64,000 nucleotides of DNA from Erythroxylum novogranatense. Lineage: Eukaryota; Streptophyta; Magnoliopsida; Malpighiales; Erythroxylaceae. This document shows positions 24,216 to 36,598 of the stretch, piece after piece. Location of the stretch: NCBI GenBank assembly GCA_029891385.1, contig CM057233.1:32098540-32162539 (forward strand), written 5' to 3'. Made by a program: the position numbers and the translations under genes. Under the pieces are notes generated by a model. It worked only from the letters and a program-made list of their open reading frames with translations, made no database searches and was not told the DNA's origin. The first letter of the stretch is position 1. Each line of letters opens with the position of its first letter.

Positions 24216-25793
24216 GGCTGGTTTTTTTTAATTATTATTTGATTATTTGGTATTTGGTGATTCTTTTGTCAATTTCTTTTCCGTCTAACGTCCGATTGAC
24301 CTGATTCTTGAGGCATCGGATGCATAGAATATTGAATTTTATTTTGTGAGAAATTGGAAATTTTTAGACGGAAAATTGACGTGGCCCCGGGTAACGGAGC
24401 CTTTAATCATTGTTTTGTTTAATTGGGGACCTATAGAGGTCCAATTGCATGCCGTCGGCTTGATGAGGTTTCTAATTTTAGATGGAATTTTATTATGGGA
24501 AAATTTGGATTTAGGGCCGGAAATCTCATGAACATGCATTCTACACTTACATGTGCATTATTACTAGTTCGGATTGGATAATTAGTGATCGGATTCCTCT
24601 CTGCTTGTTATAGAGGCACATTTGGAGCGTCGATCTACCGACGTTACCAAGACTTCCAGATATTAGCTCGGAAGTACAGGTGAGTAACCTAGTTGATTTC
24701 TCAAATTCCTGATTGCTTACATGCTCTGTATGAATTACTTGCAAAGGTAAACTGTATGATCACTGGCGTGTTTAGGATCAAATTGCATGCTACTACTGAA
24801 TTGGATTGGACTATTACATGATTACTGAAATCTATTGGATTGAATTGCATGCTTTCACTGTACTAGACTGGAGCACGGTGTAATACTGGGAACTGATATA
24901 TTGGGCTTTTATAGCCATAATTACTAAATCATTGAACACTGCATCGCATGCATAAATGCATGATCAGATAATGGATGTGTCCCAAGTTGCTATCATCACT
25001 GAAAAGAGCCTCGAGCTCTCACATCGCATCCGGCTTAGCCCGAGGGAGAAAATCGACGCGTCCCTACTGCTTTCTTGATGAGCACTTGGGCACAACATGA
25101 ATAAGCGGAAAGAGTCACATATGCATTGCATACACCTGAATGACTGTTTTGTGACAATTACTGCTTACGTGATGACATAAATTACTGTAAACTGCGATAT
25201 GGTACTTTAAAGTGTTACATGCTACTGTAAATAACTGCAAATTGTTATATAAAGTCATAAATCGTGATATTATCTTGATGACTGAATATTCTTGTATTAT
25301 GCGATACGCCATATGCGTAATGCATGATTTGAGTGAACCATCGATGATGGTTTCTCCTTGAGTTCATAAACTCACCCAATATTGTAAATATTTTTCAGGG
25401 ATCGAAGAGTACCCCGTTGGGCACGGGAGTATGAGTACTGATTGCAAGTCAGAGTTAAGGTCGGGATCAGTTCACGTCTGCATTTGTGTCTTTTGAATTA
25501 TATGTAAATTTGTATTTCCGCAAGATTTGTCTGGTATTCTTGAGTGCCGATTGATTAATGTTGTATTGTAATTTGATTACGAAATAATGTTACGATTGAA
25601 AATGATTTTGTATTAGAACGGCCCAATTATTTGCTGATATTTTACTTTTCGATGGGTTTTAAAAATATCTATATATATTACCAAGTTTTAAACTGTATTG
25701 ACTGCTCTAGCATACCACCCTCACGGGTCGCGGGCTCGGATATCACCGTCGATGTCGGGTTCGAGTCTCGCGGGAGTGGGGTGCTACATAAGG

Positions 25794-27340
25794 TATAAGA
25801 AACATAAATAGAATTATCTCTCTTAAAGACTCAGAGGGGGAAAGTAGTAAATGATCAGCAACTTATTAAGTGATTAATTTATTAGAATTAAAAAAATTGT
25901 TAGGAATAAAAAGAAGAGTAGAAAACATCTCTCTTGACATTCCCAAAGTTTAGGAAAGTGCAATGCAATCACATCTTCGTAATGATCTTATTAAAGAAGA
26001 AACTCTAGATGAAATAAAAGCCATTATATTCTCATTCCACCCTAAAAAGAACATGGTCCCAATGGCTTTAATGCCAAAATCTTTAAAGACTTATGGAACA
26101 CCATTGGACCAAAGATCATTGATGCAATGTTGGAATATTTTCACATAGGTAAGATACTTTCTAAGCTAACCAGACCTTATCTTTTCTTGATTCTAAGCTC
26201 TATAATCCCCCATCATTGATTGAATATAGGCCAATATCCTGTTGTAATGTTTACAAAGTAATTTCAAAGATTTTGATCATTAGGCTAAATAAAAACCTTG
26301 AAAATATTATTAATATAGGAAATGGATATTACATAGAGGGAAAATCCATTAGTGACAACATCTTTATAGATTAAGGGATTTTTAGAGGATACAACTCCAA
26401 CATTTCTTAGAATAACATGCTCTACAAGTTGATTTAACTCAGGTTCTTGATTCTGTGAGTTGGGACTTCATCAAATCTTCACTAACAATTCTAAGATATC
26501 CAAGTAAGTTTTGAATTGGATTATAACCTATATAACCTTAGTGCCTTATGTTGTTGTAGTGAATGAAGAGGCTAGGAAAATTTTCAAAACTATAAAGGGA
26601 GTTAGATAGTGTGACCCTACCTATTTGCAATCTTTAGGAAAGTGTTTTTAAGGATCATAACACTTCAGATTAGCAGAAACCCCTCCTTTAGGTATCGTTA
26701 TTGATGTGGTAAACTTAAGCTCTCAGAAATCCTATTTGTTGATGATATTTTTATGATATATGGACCTTATCAAACTTCTATTACAACCTTAATGGATTTG
26801 TAGATACTTTTAGAAACTTTGTTGGCTTAATTTTATTACTAACAAGAGCTCTTACACCTTCTCAATGGAATGCCCCCAATCTTAATTACTAACTCGATGG
26901 GATTGAGAATCGTAAAGCCTCATTTTAAAGTAGGCTTGGTGCATCATCATAAGGAGATTGTAGGCTTAGTGAAAAAAAGCCTTATCATAAGGAGGTAGAC
27001 TTCAATTACCTCTATTTTCACCAGCTTATACATATATTAGATCTACATCTAGCTATCCTTAAAGGATATATGAAGGGTATTGATAAGCTTATCAATAATT
27101 TCATATTGAATGGGCATACCTTATAAAAAAGAAATCCATATATCAATTGGTCTTTAATATTCCAACCTAAGAAACTAGGAAAACTAGCTATTACTCCTAT
27201 AAAGAAAATGAGTAAGGTAATACTAATAAAAAGACCATGAAACTATATATAGATAAAGAAAAACAATGGGTGCAAATGGTCATTTATATCCATCATTTAG
27301 TTTTAATACAACTCTTATAAACTTCAAAACAAAAAAAGGA
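25794..27340 (+). pseudogene. L1-type LINE ORF2, reverse transcriptase part (broken)
   Basis: Continuation of the LINE split at 14547. Short in-frame pieces show, in order, an ISLKDSEG-like linker, DEIKAIIFSFHPKK, EYRPISCCNVYKVISKIL (RT fingers), GKSISDNIF, a VSWDFI word, and FVDDIF at about 26735, the RT catalytic box where FADD is usual. INWSLIFQPKKLG from the post-RT region follows. Stops and frameshifts are frequent, so this is an old copy. The 3' end is not resolved. Confidence 0.75.
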
Positions 27341-28826
27341 GAATAGTAGGCATGATAATTGTAATTTCTTGCATCAGAGAACACCTTTAACTAAGTCAAA
27401 ATTAAATTATGGATGCATTCCTATTAATGGTGCCTCATATAGATGTTGGGTGTGTTGTGTGATTCAAACCAAATTTTGTATGATTTAAGCCCATAAAAGG
27501 GAAACTATGCATATATATAATGTTTGGGGAGTACTCTAGTTAGCTATAGCCCATAGGAATTGGATGAGTATCATTCTATTACTTAAGTTGAAGTAGACAT
27601 GGTTATAATGGGTTGGGTATCATTCTATTTTATAAAGAAAATTATTCATGCCTAGATATGAATAGGCATAAGGCTTACGTATTAGTCGACACTAAATTGT
27701 TGCATTTGGTTTATTTATTTTGAAACATTACATTTGCATAACTTGTTTCCTTAACTTGTACTCTAGATTTTTTTAAAGTATAAGCACATTTGTAGTTATT
27801 TACGACATATATAACAAAATATGTTTAAATTTATATTTATGTTCTTATATTTTTCCAGTTATTATGTACTACTTAATTTTGTTGTTAAGGAATTGGATTA
27901 CATAATAGAAGCATGGGGACATAGGCATTTTTCAAACATGGTTTTATACAGATATTACCATGTCGATTGATTTATTTCCTTTTATTTTTAAGATTATTAG
28001 ATTGTAAGTCTTAGCCTTATGGTAAGGAATGAGAGGTTAAGCCTTATCATTAGGTGGTAGTCTATTGAGGCCTAAGTTAGTTGGAAACATGTGGTATTAA
28101 AAGTCCTCATATGAAATAAGTAAGGAAATTTGAAACAAAATAATAATATTTAGGGATCAAGTGAGGCCCTGACATGCGATTTTGATGATAATAAACTATA
28201 TTTCTATTAATCAAATTATTTATGGTGATATAAGTAACTCAATTTTAATGAAACTAAGAAGTATATCAAGTTTAACAGAAGATAAAATAAGTAAAGGAGT
28301 TAATTAAATGAGAGAGAAATTAAAGAATGTACAAAATGAACAAAGTGGAGCATACATTTAATTTAAGAGAGCTTCAAGGCAATTCAAGTAAGGCGGAATT
28401 ATTATATTCTTTCTTCTAGCATAGTCATTTCAACCTATGACCTTCTAGCTTAGTCATAAATTTAAAGGGAGGGCCTTGGAAAAAGAGCTTGAATATGGCC
28501 TGAGCGGATATAAATCAATAGCTTGAGTTGACCAGGATATGAAATGTTGTCATTTTGATCATATAACAAGATGATACCATTTTATTATATAGTGAATCAA
28601 AACCAAGTCTTCAAATGATGTCATTTTACTTAACACAATTTAGGATTGACTAAACTATAACAACTTTATGTTTTTCAAGACTAAACAAGCTCTTGCTCAG
28701 TCTGCTAGCACTAGGGTCAATCAAGTCCAATATTAATTTAAATTTGAAAGATTTAGGCTAGGATAAGACCATATTTAGTATAAACTTGCTTTCATCCATT
28801 TCCAAGTCTATAGAAAGTATCTAACA
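27341..28826. other. Unassigned AT-rich sequence
   Basis: May include the 3' end of the LINE and other old repeats. I see no terminal repeats or motif that would name an element. The TSD CTATT of the next insertion lies at 28827-28831. Confidence 0.4.
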
Positions 28827-29800
28827 CTATTTGTTGGACCCTAAACGTTTCTTAGAAGTTAGAATTGGAAATAAGAAATTTTGGTGATTAGTCATGAGTA
28901 AAGAACAAATGAATGAAAATTCTTGAACCAAGAAATGATAGACAAGAGTAAAGTAGCGAATGAGAAATGTGGATAGATTCATATTTTACCTTGGTGTTTT
29001 TATTGGATAAGAGATTTCAAAATGGAAAGAATTAAGGAGAAAGTTAGAAGTAGAATGAAAGAAAAAATGAAGTTGAATTTGTGTAGTAAGTTGATGAAGA
29101 ATACGTATATATGAGTATGTTCTGTTATAGGTATTCATGATTAATCATGGATTATAAATTTCTTTATAAATGATATTGATTTGAGATGAAGTTGAGAATG
29201 ACGAGTAAATGAAGCAGAAAAGGTGATCTTAGTATGATTTGTGTTGAGGAAAGATTGTGAAACAAAATGGATGGTTGATCTGGAAAATATTTATGGAGTA
29301 TGCTTTAGTCTTTTAGCCACAACTTTTTCTGTAGTTATCCAAACGAGATGATTATTGATTTAGATTAAACTAGAAACATATGGCTACATTGGATTAAACT
29401 AAAAACATATGGATACATTTCTTATCAAGACATCGAATTTAAATTCTATCTTTAAGAATCTCAAAATTTGTCATGAAGTAGAGAACTAGGTGCAGTACAT
29501 TGGATGAATGTAAATTCTTGTTCTAAATTTGAGGGCAATTTTGGATCAATCTAGGCTATATAAGAGAAAGTTGTCTTCTCAAAAGTTGTAGGTTTTTTTC
29601 TTTTAGCTTTCCAACGATATATAGTATCAAATTTTTGGATTTCTATGCTGAAAGTTATAGTCCTTATAATGGAAGATATATCTTATGTCCTTTTGCTTCT
29701 TCTATATTTCGCTTCTTCTGTATTTTGTTTCTTTTACTATTTGTTTCTTTTGCTTTTTTCTTCTTTTGTATTTTTCTTCTTCTGCTTTTTGCTTCTTTTA

Positions 29801-30053
29801 TGATGATGTCATCTTCTTCCGTGTTTCTTATATGATGTCATCTTCTTTTGTGTTTTACTTCTTCTGTGTTTTGCTTCTTCTGCCTTTTTGCTTCTTTTAC
29901 GATGTCGTCATCTTCTTATGTGTTTCTTCTGTGATAACGTCAACTTCTTCTATGTTTTGCTTTTTAATGTGTTTTGCTTCTATAGTGATAATGTCATCTT
30001 TTTCTATGTTTTGCTTCTTCTGCCTTTTTGTTTTCTTCTGTGATGATGTCATC
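29801..30053 (+). repeat. TGATGAYGTCATC palindrome array in CTTCTT-rich DNA
   Basis: Copies at 29801, 29831, 29899, 29932, 29986 and 30041, for example TGATGATGTCATC, CGATGTCGTCATC and TGATAACGTCAAC. A perfect palindrome TGATGACGTCATCA with one CpG lost by C-to-T change would give most of them. Its core TGACGTCA is the known bZIP/as-1-like site. The spacers are CTTCTTCTG-type low-complexity sequence. Confidence 0.7.
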
Positions 30054-30089
30054 TTCTTTTATATTTTGCTTCTTCTGGTTTTTTTTCAC

Positions 30090-31020
30090 CTGGCCTATCT
30101 TCTGTTCCATTTTGACCCTTCAGAAGATAGAATTTGTCATTGAGGTCTTCATAAAAATTGTATATCTTGAATTCCTCTTTCGAACCATATAAAGAACATC
30201 TTAATCCGATATCTTTAGGGAAAGTTATATCAATTTTTTGACTTCTTCTATCTTTTTCCATTCGTTTGCTTTTTCATTTGGCTTCATCTGTACCTATCTT
30301 CTATTCCATTTTTGACCCCTCAAAAGATAGAATTTGTCTTTGAGGTCTTCATGAAAGTTATATCTCTTGAATTCCTTTGAACCATATAAGAAAAACCTTA
30401 ATCTGATATCTATAGGGAAAGTTATATTAATTTTTTGACTTCTTCTGTCTTTTTCCATTTATCTACTTTTTTATTTGGCTCTGTTCCTTTTTTTTACCCT
30501 TTAAAAAATATAATCTATCTTCTATGTCTTCATGGAAGTTGTAGATATTAAATTTATCTTTCTAACCATATAAAGGAAACCTTAATCTGATGTTTGTAGT
30601 GAAAGTTATAGCAATTTTCCCAATTTTTCTATCTTTTTCCATTTGTTTGCTTTTCATTTTGCTTTGTCTGTACCTATCTTCTATTCCATTTTTGACCCTT
30701 CAGAAGATAAAATATGTCTTTTATGTCTTCATAAAAGTTGTAGATCTTCAAGTTCTCTTTTGAACCATATAAATAAAACCTTAATTAGATATCTGTAGAG
30801 AAAGTTATAATAATTTTCCCACTTCTTCTATCTTTTTTCTATTCGTTTGCTTTTTCATTTGACTTTGTTTGTACCTATCTTTTGTTCCATTTTTGACCCT
30901 TTAGAAGATAGAATTTGTCTTTTGGTTCTTCATGAAAGTTGTAGATCTCAAATTACTATTTGAAATCGATCTAAGGTGATCTAAATTCAACATCTCTAGT
31001 GAAAGTTATGCCATTTTTCC
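30090..31020 (+). repeat. Five tandem units of about 200 bp
   Basis: The word TTTTGACCCTT recurs near 30114, 30314, 30495, 30694 and 30895 (spacings 200, 181, 199, 201). Each is followed by GAAGATAGAATTTGTCTT, CTTCATGAAAGTTGTAGATCT, GAACCATATAA and GGGAAAGTTATA in order. Confidence 0.9.
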
Positions 31021-31896
31021 AGAGACAAGTTCAATATCAGTGAGAATCAAATCTTGTTTGATTCGTTCGATCCTAATTTTGTTATCTGACCTCCAAATGA
31101 AGTGATTCTTAAACCTTTAGATTCCTAACACTTTTTTTACATCTCCATGAAAGTTTATAGCTTTTGGTTTTTATTTGAAAAAGAGGGATTGAATCAAAGT
31201 AGGGGTATTAGTAGGAAGAGTGGGAATTGGATATTTTACTTAACATGCTTTACTATTTTGAATATATATGGATCTATAGGATTCCAAATGTGATGGTTCT
31301 TATTTCAAGATAAACTATAGACATGGAGCTACAAATGGTATGAAGAAGTTGAAATCTAATTCAGTCTCTAGGACTTTCAGTTTCTGGATGGAAGTTGCGT
31401 ATATTGTACTATTTCAATCTAGCAACAGTCTGAAATGTTTGGCCCTTAACTTTTAGATTTCTGAACCAAATGGATTGATTTTGGTGTCATTGGAAACTTA
31501 AGACAGGGGAGAACACTTTTTTAGAAGAAAGGTTTATGTTAGAATATTCAAAAGTGCTTTTGACAAGACACTTAAATATAAAAGACATAAGGCATTAAGC
31601 AAAGGGCAAGGTGGACTTTTATCAATCATTAAGGATAAAATGGGAAGAAAGAAGTGTTTTTTCCTTCCTTAAGAAGGGGAAAACGAAAATGGGAAAGGAA
31701 GAAGTGAAATAACAAAACCAAAGAGAGGAAGAAGAGAGGTTTCGTTGGTTGAGAGGAAAGAAGAGAGTTGAGCTAGGGTTCCATCTTTTCTTGGTCTTCA
31801 AAAGAGATTTTGGAGTTGTTCAAGAAAGGAAAAAGGAAGAGGAAGAGAAGGGTTTCCCTTTGAGCTGAAGATCCCTTCATTTGGTGAATAATGAAG

Positions 31897-32816
31897 GTAA
31901 GATCATTTTAAATCTTTTGGATTTTTGGAAGGATTTTAGTTCATGGAGTTTAGAAAAGGATTGGGTTTAAGAATTCTAGAACCAATTTTAGTGATTGTTC
32001 TTTGGGGAATTTTTCAATTGAAAACCCTATTGAGTGAGATTTTTTTTATTATATAAAGGGATCAAAAGAGGCAAGAGGAACAAGAGAAGAGGTTTTTTTA
32101 GCAAGTCCATAATCAAGGAAATCAAGGTGGGTACATGTTTATAATAGAGTAAATAAGCTACTAATGTTTTCTTTAAATAAAAAAAGTTTAATGTTTCCAA
32201 TTGCATCATAATTGTTGCATTTATTGCTATATGTTTGTTATATGAATTGTGTGATGATTTATGAAAATTTATTTTTAAAATTTTTCTTTGAAATGATGCA
32301 TGATTATGAAAACATACTTTTGGAAATGATTTTTAAGGTATAACAAGCATGTGAAAAGCAAGTTTTTAAGAGAATGTGCCATTTTAGGAATCAAGCTTAC
32401 AAGATTTTGAAATCTATGTGTTATGTGGGTTAGTGATTGTCCCTCAAGAACCATCACGTGCACGTTGACCCAAGTGTAGGCTTCTCCTACTTGCCCGCTA
32501 ATGGTATGGAGTTTCCTCAAGGACTCCCTCAAGAATTCACGACTACGCAGCACCATTATATTGAAAATGTGTAGTGCATCATGTTTTTGGACTTACTCAA
32601 ATCATTTGATATGCTTATGTGCTCATGGCAAGAGTGATGCATTCATGTTTTTGCAACTTGTGAATTTTGGCTGAAAGCCTAAGAAACATGTGTTTTAAGA
32701 ACCATATGAAATTTTTCTATGACAAGTGAACGTTTTAAATAGTTTTTGCTTATTTTTCTGTTATAAACTGTTACCCACGAGCTGTCAAACTCCCCTTCTC
32801 TCTATCCCCTCTTCAG
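31897..32816 (+). other. Predicted two-intron leader (type A)
   Basis: Donor GAAG|GTAAGA at 31897, acceptor ATTATATAAAG ending at 32058, 68-nt exon 32059-32126, donor CAAG|GTGGGTA at 32127, acceptor CCCCTCTTCAG ending at 32816. ACGAGCTGTCAAACTCCCC stands where other copies have the full hairpin. The first acceptor was chosen partly because it gives the exon length seen elsewhere. Confidence 0.42.
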
Positions 32817-33171
32817 GTGATAGTTAAGAAGTTAAGTGATCAAGAGCCTAAGAGAACTTCTGCAAATTTGTTGTTTGTTCTTTTTAAATCGATGGTGTGG
32901 CTTTTGATATGTAAATAAAGTTTTTCAAACTCTGTTGCTTTAGAAATGAAATGATAGATTGAAGTAGTTTGGTTGTGTATGTTCATATTGACTTCCTCGT
33001 TATACGGTTGAGTTGGAGTAATAAGTTCATTTTAATGTTTGATTGTCATGGGGTACGTCACTCTTAAGGGATGATGCCTAATCAGGGTTCATGGAAATAA
33101 CCCTATGGGTTTACGCTCACATTTCATGATTTCGCAAGAGTTGGGTTCCGAAAATGGTGCCTAACACTATT

Positions 33172-34907
33172 TTTTTGGTAGGAAAAGGAACAAAGATGGA
33201 TATTTTGATTATGGTGGAACATTTACAAAAATATAGTCAAGATAAAAAGTAGATTAAATAAGAATACAATAGTTCACCTCTATATTAAAATTGTTTATAA
33301 ATCACTAATTTATGAATAAAGTATTTATACTTTGAATATTCATTGAAAGAATTAATTCCAATCTCTCCCTAAATATAGTTAAATAGATAAGATGAAACCT
33401 AATTAATCTTTTCTACTAAATAAACCTTTCTTAAAACTAAATATTTAATTAAGTAGCCACTTAAAGTACCGGAAAGATCAATAAAAGAATAATATAGACA
33501 TAAGTGGTTACATTTAATTAAGTTGTTTATTCTCCAAAGGATCTAAGAACTTTTAGGTAAAAATTATCTAAACTCTACTTGTTTCATAGATCACAAGGAT
33601 TAATCAATTATGAATTTAGTGTCTAATGTATCCACAAATTGAATCAAATAGTAAACTAACATGCCTCCTATAAATTAATTGACATAATTATTAAAATAAT
33701 ATTATAATAACATTTAATTTTAAATATTTAAATTTGAAAATAAAACAAATCAAATGTTATAATTAAATACATTTCAAGGTATCCCTTTCCTTTGACCAAG
33801 TTTAGAATATTAGTCGTATAGGGCAATGGACATTAGAAAGTAGTAGAAATGGACAGAAAAGAAAGTTGACTCTTATTCCCTAAACCTTAACATGAACTAA
33901 TATGAAAACTAACTATGAAAATTAGGTTTTTTAGTTCATTAAAAAGGGTGAGGCCTTTAACTTCATCAATAAGACATGTTCTAGGATATAGGTAATGTAT
34001 CTTTTTTTTTAGAAATTGATACATAATTTGATGAGTTAGTGTCTTAGGCTTTGTAATTTTTTTAACATCTTCAAGAGGTATTTAGGGTGAGATACATGTA
34101 TCTCTTGAAATCTTTTCACTCCACTATAAGGCATCCCTTTAGCCTATATTTTAGACATTGTCTTTATCTCAAAAATTTTTGAGTGAAATATGGCTGACAT
34201 ATAGTCATACTATTTCCTTATAATCGTTTCCAATTCTTTGAAAATTTGTGATACAATAAAACATATTCTAAATTATATAAAATGTTTATTCCCTAATTAA
34301 GAAACACTATTATAGAACAACTTACTAGATTTTCTCTAAATCTAAAATATTTTAATTAGAATAACTTTAGAATATTTTTTAGTCGCTCATATTGTAGGTC
34401 ATGAGATTTCTTACAAAATCTTTGGTATGAATGCTATACATTGTTGAATATATTTTATTTTTCCTTTTTAGTTATTAAATAATTGGGCTTTCAAGAATTA
34501 TGTTTTCTAGGAAATTTAGAGTGAAAAATATGTAGAAGGATTTACTCTTAAGCATTTCATGATAAGTCTATAAATTAATGAATTTATAGATCTTAATGTT
34601 TAGTCTTAGGAAGAACTTATGCTTTTTGTTAGAGGATCTAATAGTTCATGAATTTAAGTATTCAAATGTTAGGATTAAGATTGTGGTGAAATATAGACCA
34701 TAAAAATTTTCTTTAGTATAATAAGTCATTAAGATTCAAGTCCTATAATTTAATTATGAGAACATGAATTTTTAGGTCATTTGAGACTATTACTGTGTTT
34801 TCTCGAAATGAACAAAGAATAAAAAATAATAAAAAATTTCTTAGGCATTCTTTATGCTTAAAACATAAAACCTAATATAAACAGTTAAGGAATAGTTCAG
34901 CCCTAAG
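33172..34907. other. Unassigned AT-rich sequence
   Basis: No open frame of note and no terminal repeats. Holds copy 2 of the dispersed repeat at 34235-34505. Confidence 0.4.
34235..34505 (+). repeat. Dispersed repeat, copy 2 (copy 1 at 12225-12480)
   Basis: Same word order as copy 1: TTTCTCTAAATCTA, TGAGATTTCTTACA, GGTATGAATGCTATA, then an ATTAAATAATT-like segment. Confidence 0.6.
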
Positions 34908-36338
34908 TGATAGGTTTATTTCACACTTTGTTTTGATAGGTGTTTAAGTGTGTTTATAAGTGTTTATTAGATGATTGTTGCATATATAGGATTAGAATTA
35001 TGTTAATGTGAGTGTTTATTTATATTCTAAGTGTTTTGTGGTTTTGAGCATGTTTGCAATCTTAATTATATGTTTCTTGAGCTTTTTGATGTGTTCATTA
35101 GTGTTAGAAATCAGATAAGTAAATAATAAGAGAATTAGACGTGTATGGAGATATATAGGCAAAGGCATAATCGTGACATGATCGTGATAGAAGAGAATTA
35201 CCTAGATTCATGATTGTGAATCCATTGTCATGGTCATGATAAAGAGCAATTTTATAGAATCATGATTGTGACTCCAATTTCACTATTATGACAGATGCTT
35301 TGCAAGTGTGACTTTTTCATTCTGTTTTAGGGTTTGGGCACATTTTTGAAACCAGTTAAAGCGTGAAAACCCTAGTTACACCCCAACGACCATTTAAAAA
35401 CATTAAGAAGCCTAAAAAATATAGCCACCATTTGGAAAAAGTGGATCAAATAAGGAAGATTGAGAAAAACATCCAAATTTTTAGTTTTCCAAATCAAGCT
35501 CAGAATATAGTTTTTTTCTTTCAATTTTGTTATTTTCATCATACATGAATTTCCAAATGTCTATTAATTTCATGATGTTCTAATTTTTAGATTAGGGTTT
35601 ATTCATAGTTATTTTGTGACTTTTATCTTTGTAGATTCAATATAATATTTTAGTGCTGTGTTCATTGTACATGCATTTACTTTGACAAAAAATCAAGAGG
35701 GCAATCAACTATGATTCATTCATGCAACAAGAGTTGGTACTTTAATATGTTATTTAATTAATAGATAAACTATCATTCAAAGAGAGATCTTATATGAGAA
35801 CTTGATTGTCTAATAGATAGCTTTAAATCTAGTTGAAACATTAGGAAAGTTTTGTAAATCAAGTGGTTGCAAAATCTAGAATTCTCGTATTCAATTAGGG
35901 ATAATAAATTAGGGTTAATTGGTTAGGTCTTACAAGAGAGAGTAATCAACCTTTTAGAAAATCTAGGATCTACACATAAATGGATCAATAATTGTAAGGA
36001 AATTAAATAATGAAAGAATAAATCCTATGCATTCATCCTTAAATAATTTTGGTGCTCACTTGATATTTATTATTTGATCGATTTTATTTAATTGTCTTAA
36101 TTTTCTTTTATCATTTCACTCTAATCATATTTTATTACCTTAGACAAAGTTAGGTTAATTTAGTTTTATCTAGTTCCTCGTAGGATGGATACCTTTAGAT
36201 ACTACAAGTTTATAATCAGTATATTTGCAGATATTGGAAGTTTTATTATATATAAAACTTGTTTAGAAATGTATAGCCTTGCTAGAGGATTTATCAAGTT
36301 TTTACTACTTATATTATTCATTTGTATATCACCTATCA
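34908..36338 (+). mobile_element. Decayed LTR, gypsy-like, TGATAGGT...ACCTATCA ends
   Basis: 8-bp inverted ends TGATAGGT and ACCTATCA delimit 1431 bp. The right part has CTAGTTCCTCGTAGGATGGA followed by ATAATCAGTATA, resembling the end region of plant Tat/Athila-type LTRs. No TSD matches (CTAAG left, GTTCC right) and no primer site follows clearly. Old and tentative. Confidence 0.4.
35165..35280. repeat. Decayed TCACGATCGTGA-type palindrome cluster
   Basis: Words such as CATGATCGTGATA, TTCATGATTGTGAA, GTCATGGTCATGAT and ATCATGATTGTGAC, all derivable from TCACGATCGTGA by C-to-T or G-to-A changes at CpG. Confidence 0.55.
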
Positions 36339-36598
36339 GTTCCATTCATACCAATCCTAATTTTTAGGTTAAGGGATATTAGAATCCATAATCGATAGAA
36401 TGTTGTTTTGAGTAGGATATGGGGATATATATATTCATTACTATATATCATTCTATTCATTTCTTTCTATATTAAGCAAAAGTTATAATTAAAACCTAAC
36501 CTAAACACATCAAGGTTCTTCAAGCATCCTTATTGAAGCTTTAAAGCAAGTTTTTTATCTGAAACCATTATTTTTCTTAGCATTACTTATCATATAGA
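36339..36598. other. Unassigned sequence
   Basis: Short AT-rich gap between the decayed LTR and the - strand LTR ending at 36599. Nothing recognised. Confidence 0.4.

Larger units (their letters stand above)
20600..25398 (+). other. Predicted two-intron leader of the 3' LTR (type B)
   Basis: Donor AATAG|GTAAGTG at 20600, acceptor GCTTGTTATAG ending at 24613, 66-nt exon 24614-24679, donor CAG|GTGAGTAACC at 24680, acceptor TTTTTCAG ending at 25398. Before the last acceptor lie ACCATCGATGATGGT and GAGTTCATAAACTCACCC, two stem-loops. Intron 1 now contains the solo LTR at 20832. In the 5' LTR the last acceptor reads TTTTTCGAG instead. Confidence 0.5.
14548..25788 (+). mobile_element. Non-coding LTR retrotransposon with TSD TAAGG, inserted in a LINE
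   Basis: Complete ends: 5' LTR 14548-15926, primer site, 3.7 kb interior without open frames, polypurine tract, 3' LTR 19615-25788. Both outer ends are TG...CA and the 5-bp TSD TAAGG flanks the whole. LTR lengths differ because the 5' LTR lost about 2.9 kb between two copies of AACATGCATTC and the 3' LTR gained a solo LTR. With no gag or pol it must have used another element's proteins, or its coding region decayed beyond recognition. Confidence 0.9.
19615..25788 (+). mobile_element. 3' LTR (type B leader) carrying a nested solo LTR
   Basis: Matches the 5' LTR at both ends. Without the nested insertion (20832-22773) it is about 4.2 kb, which is probably the true LTR length. It holds the leader, predicted introns, units of about 190 bp and the GC-rich palindrome cluster. 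It ends GTGCTACA before the TSD. Confidence 0.88.
28832..33166 (+). mobile_element. Solo LTR, 4.3 kb (type A leader), TSD CTATT
   Basis: Starts TGTTGGACCCTAAACG and ends GGTTCCGAAAATGGTGCCTAACA. The 5-bp duplication CTATT lies at 28827-28831 and 33167-33171. No interior, primer site or pol is present. Its parts in order are a pyrimidine-rich TGATGAYGTCATC array, five 200-bp tandem units, a TATA-like word near 31577, a purine-rich leader, predicted introns and the ACGAGC...CTCC motif. Confidence 0.92.

Noticed and set aside
29685..30143. Open frame of 152 residues, rich in Phe, Ser and Cys
   Set aside because: Translation of CTTCTT-type low-complexity repeat inside a solo LTR; no domain and no start context.
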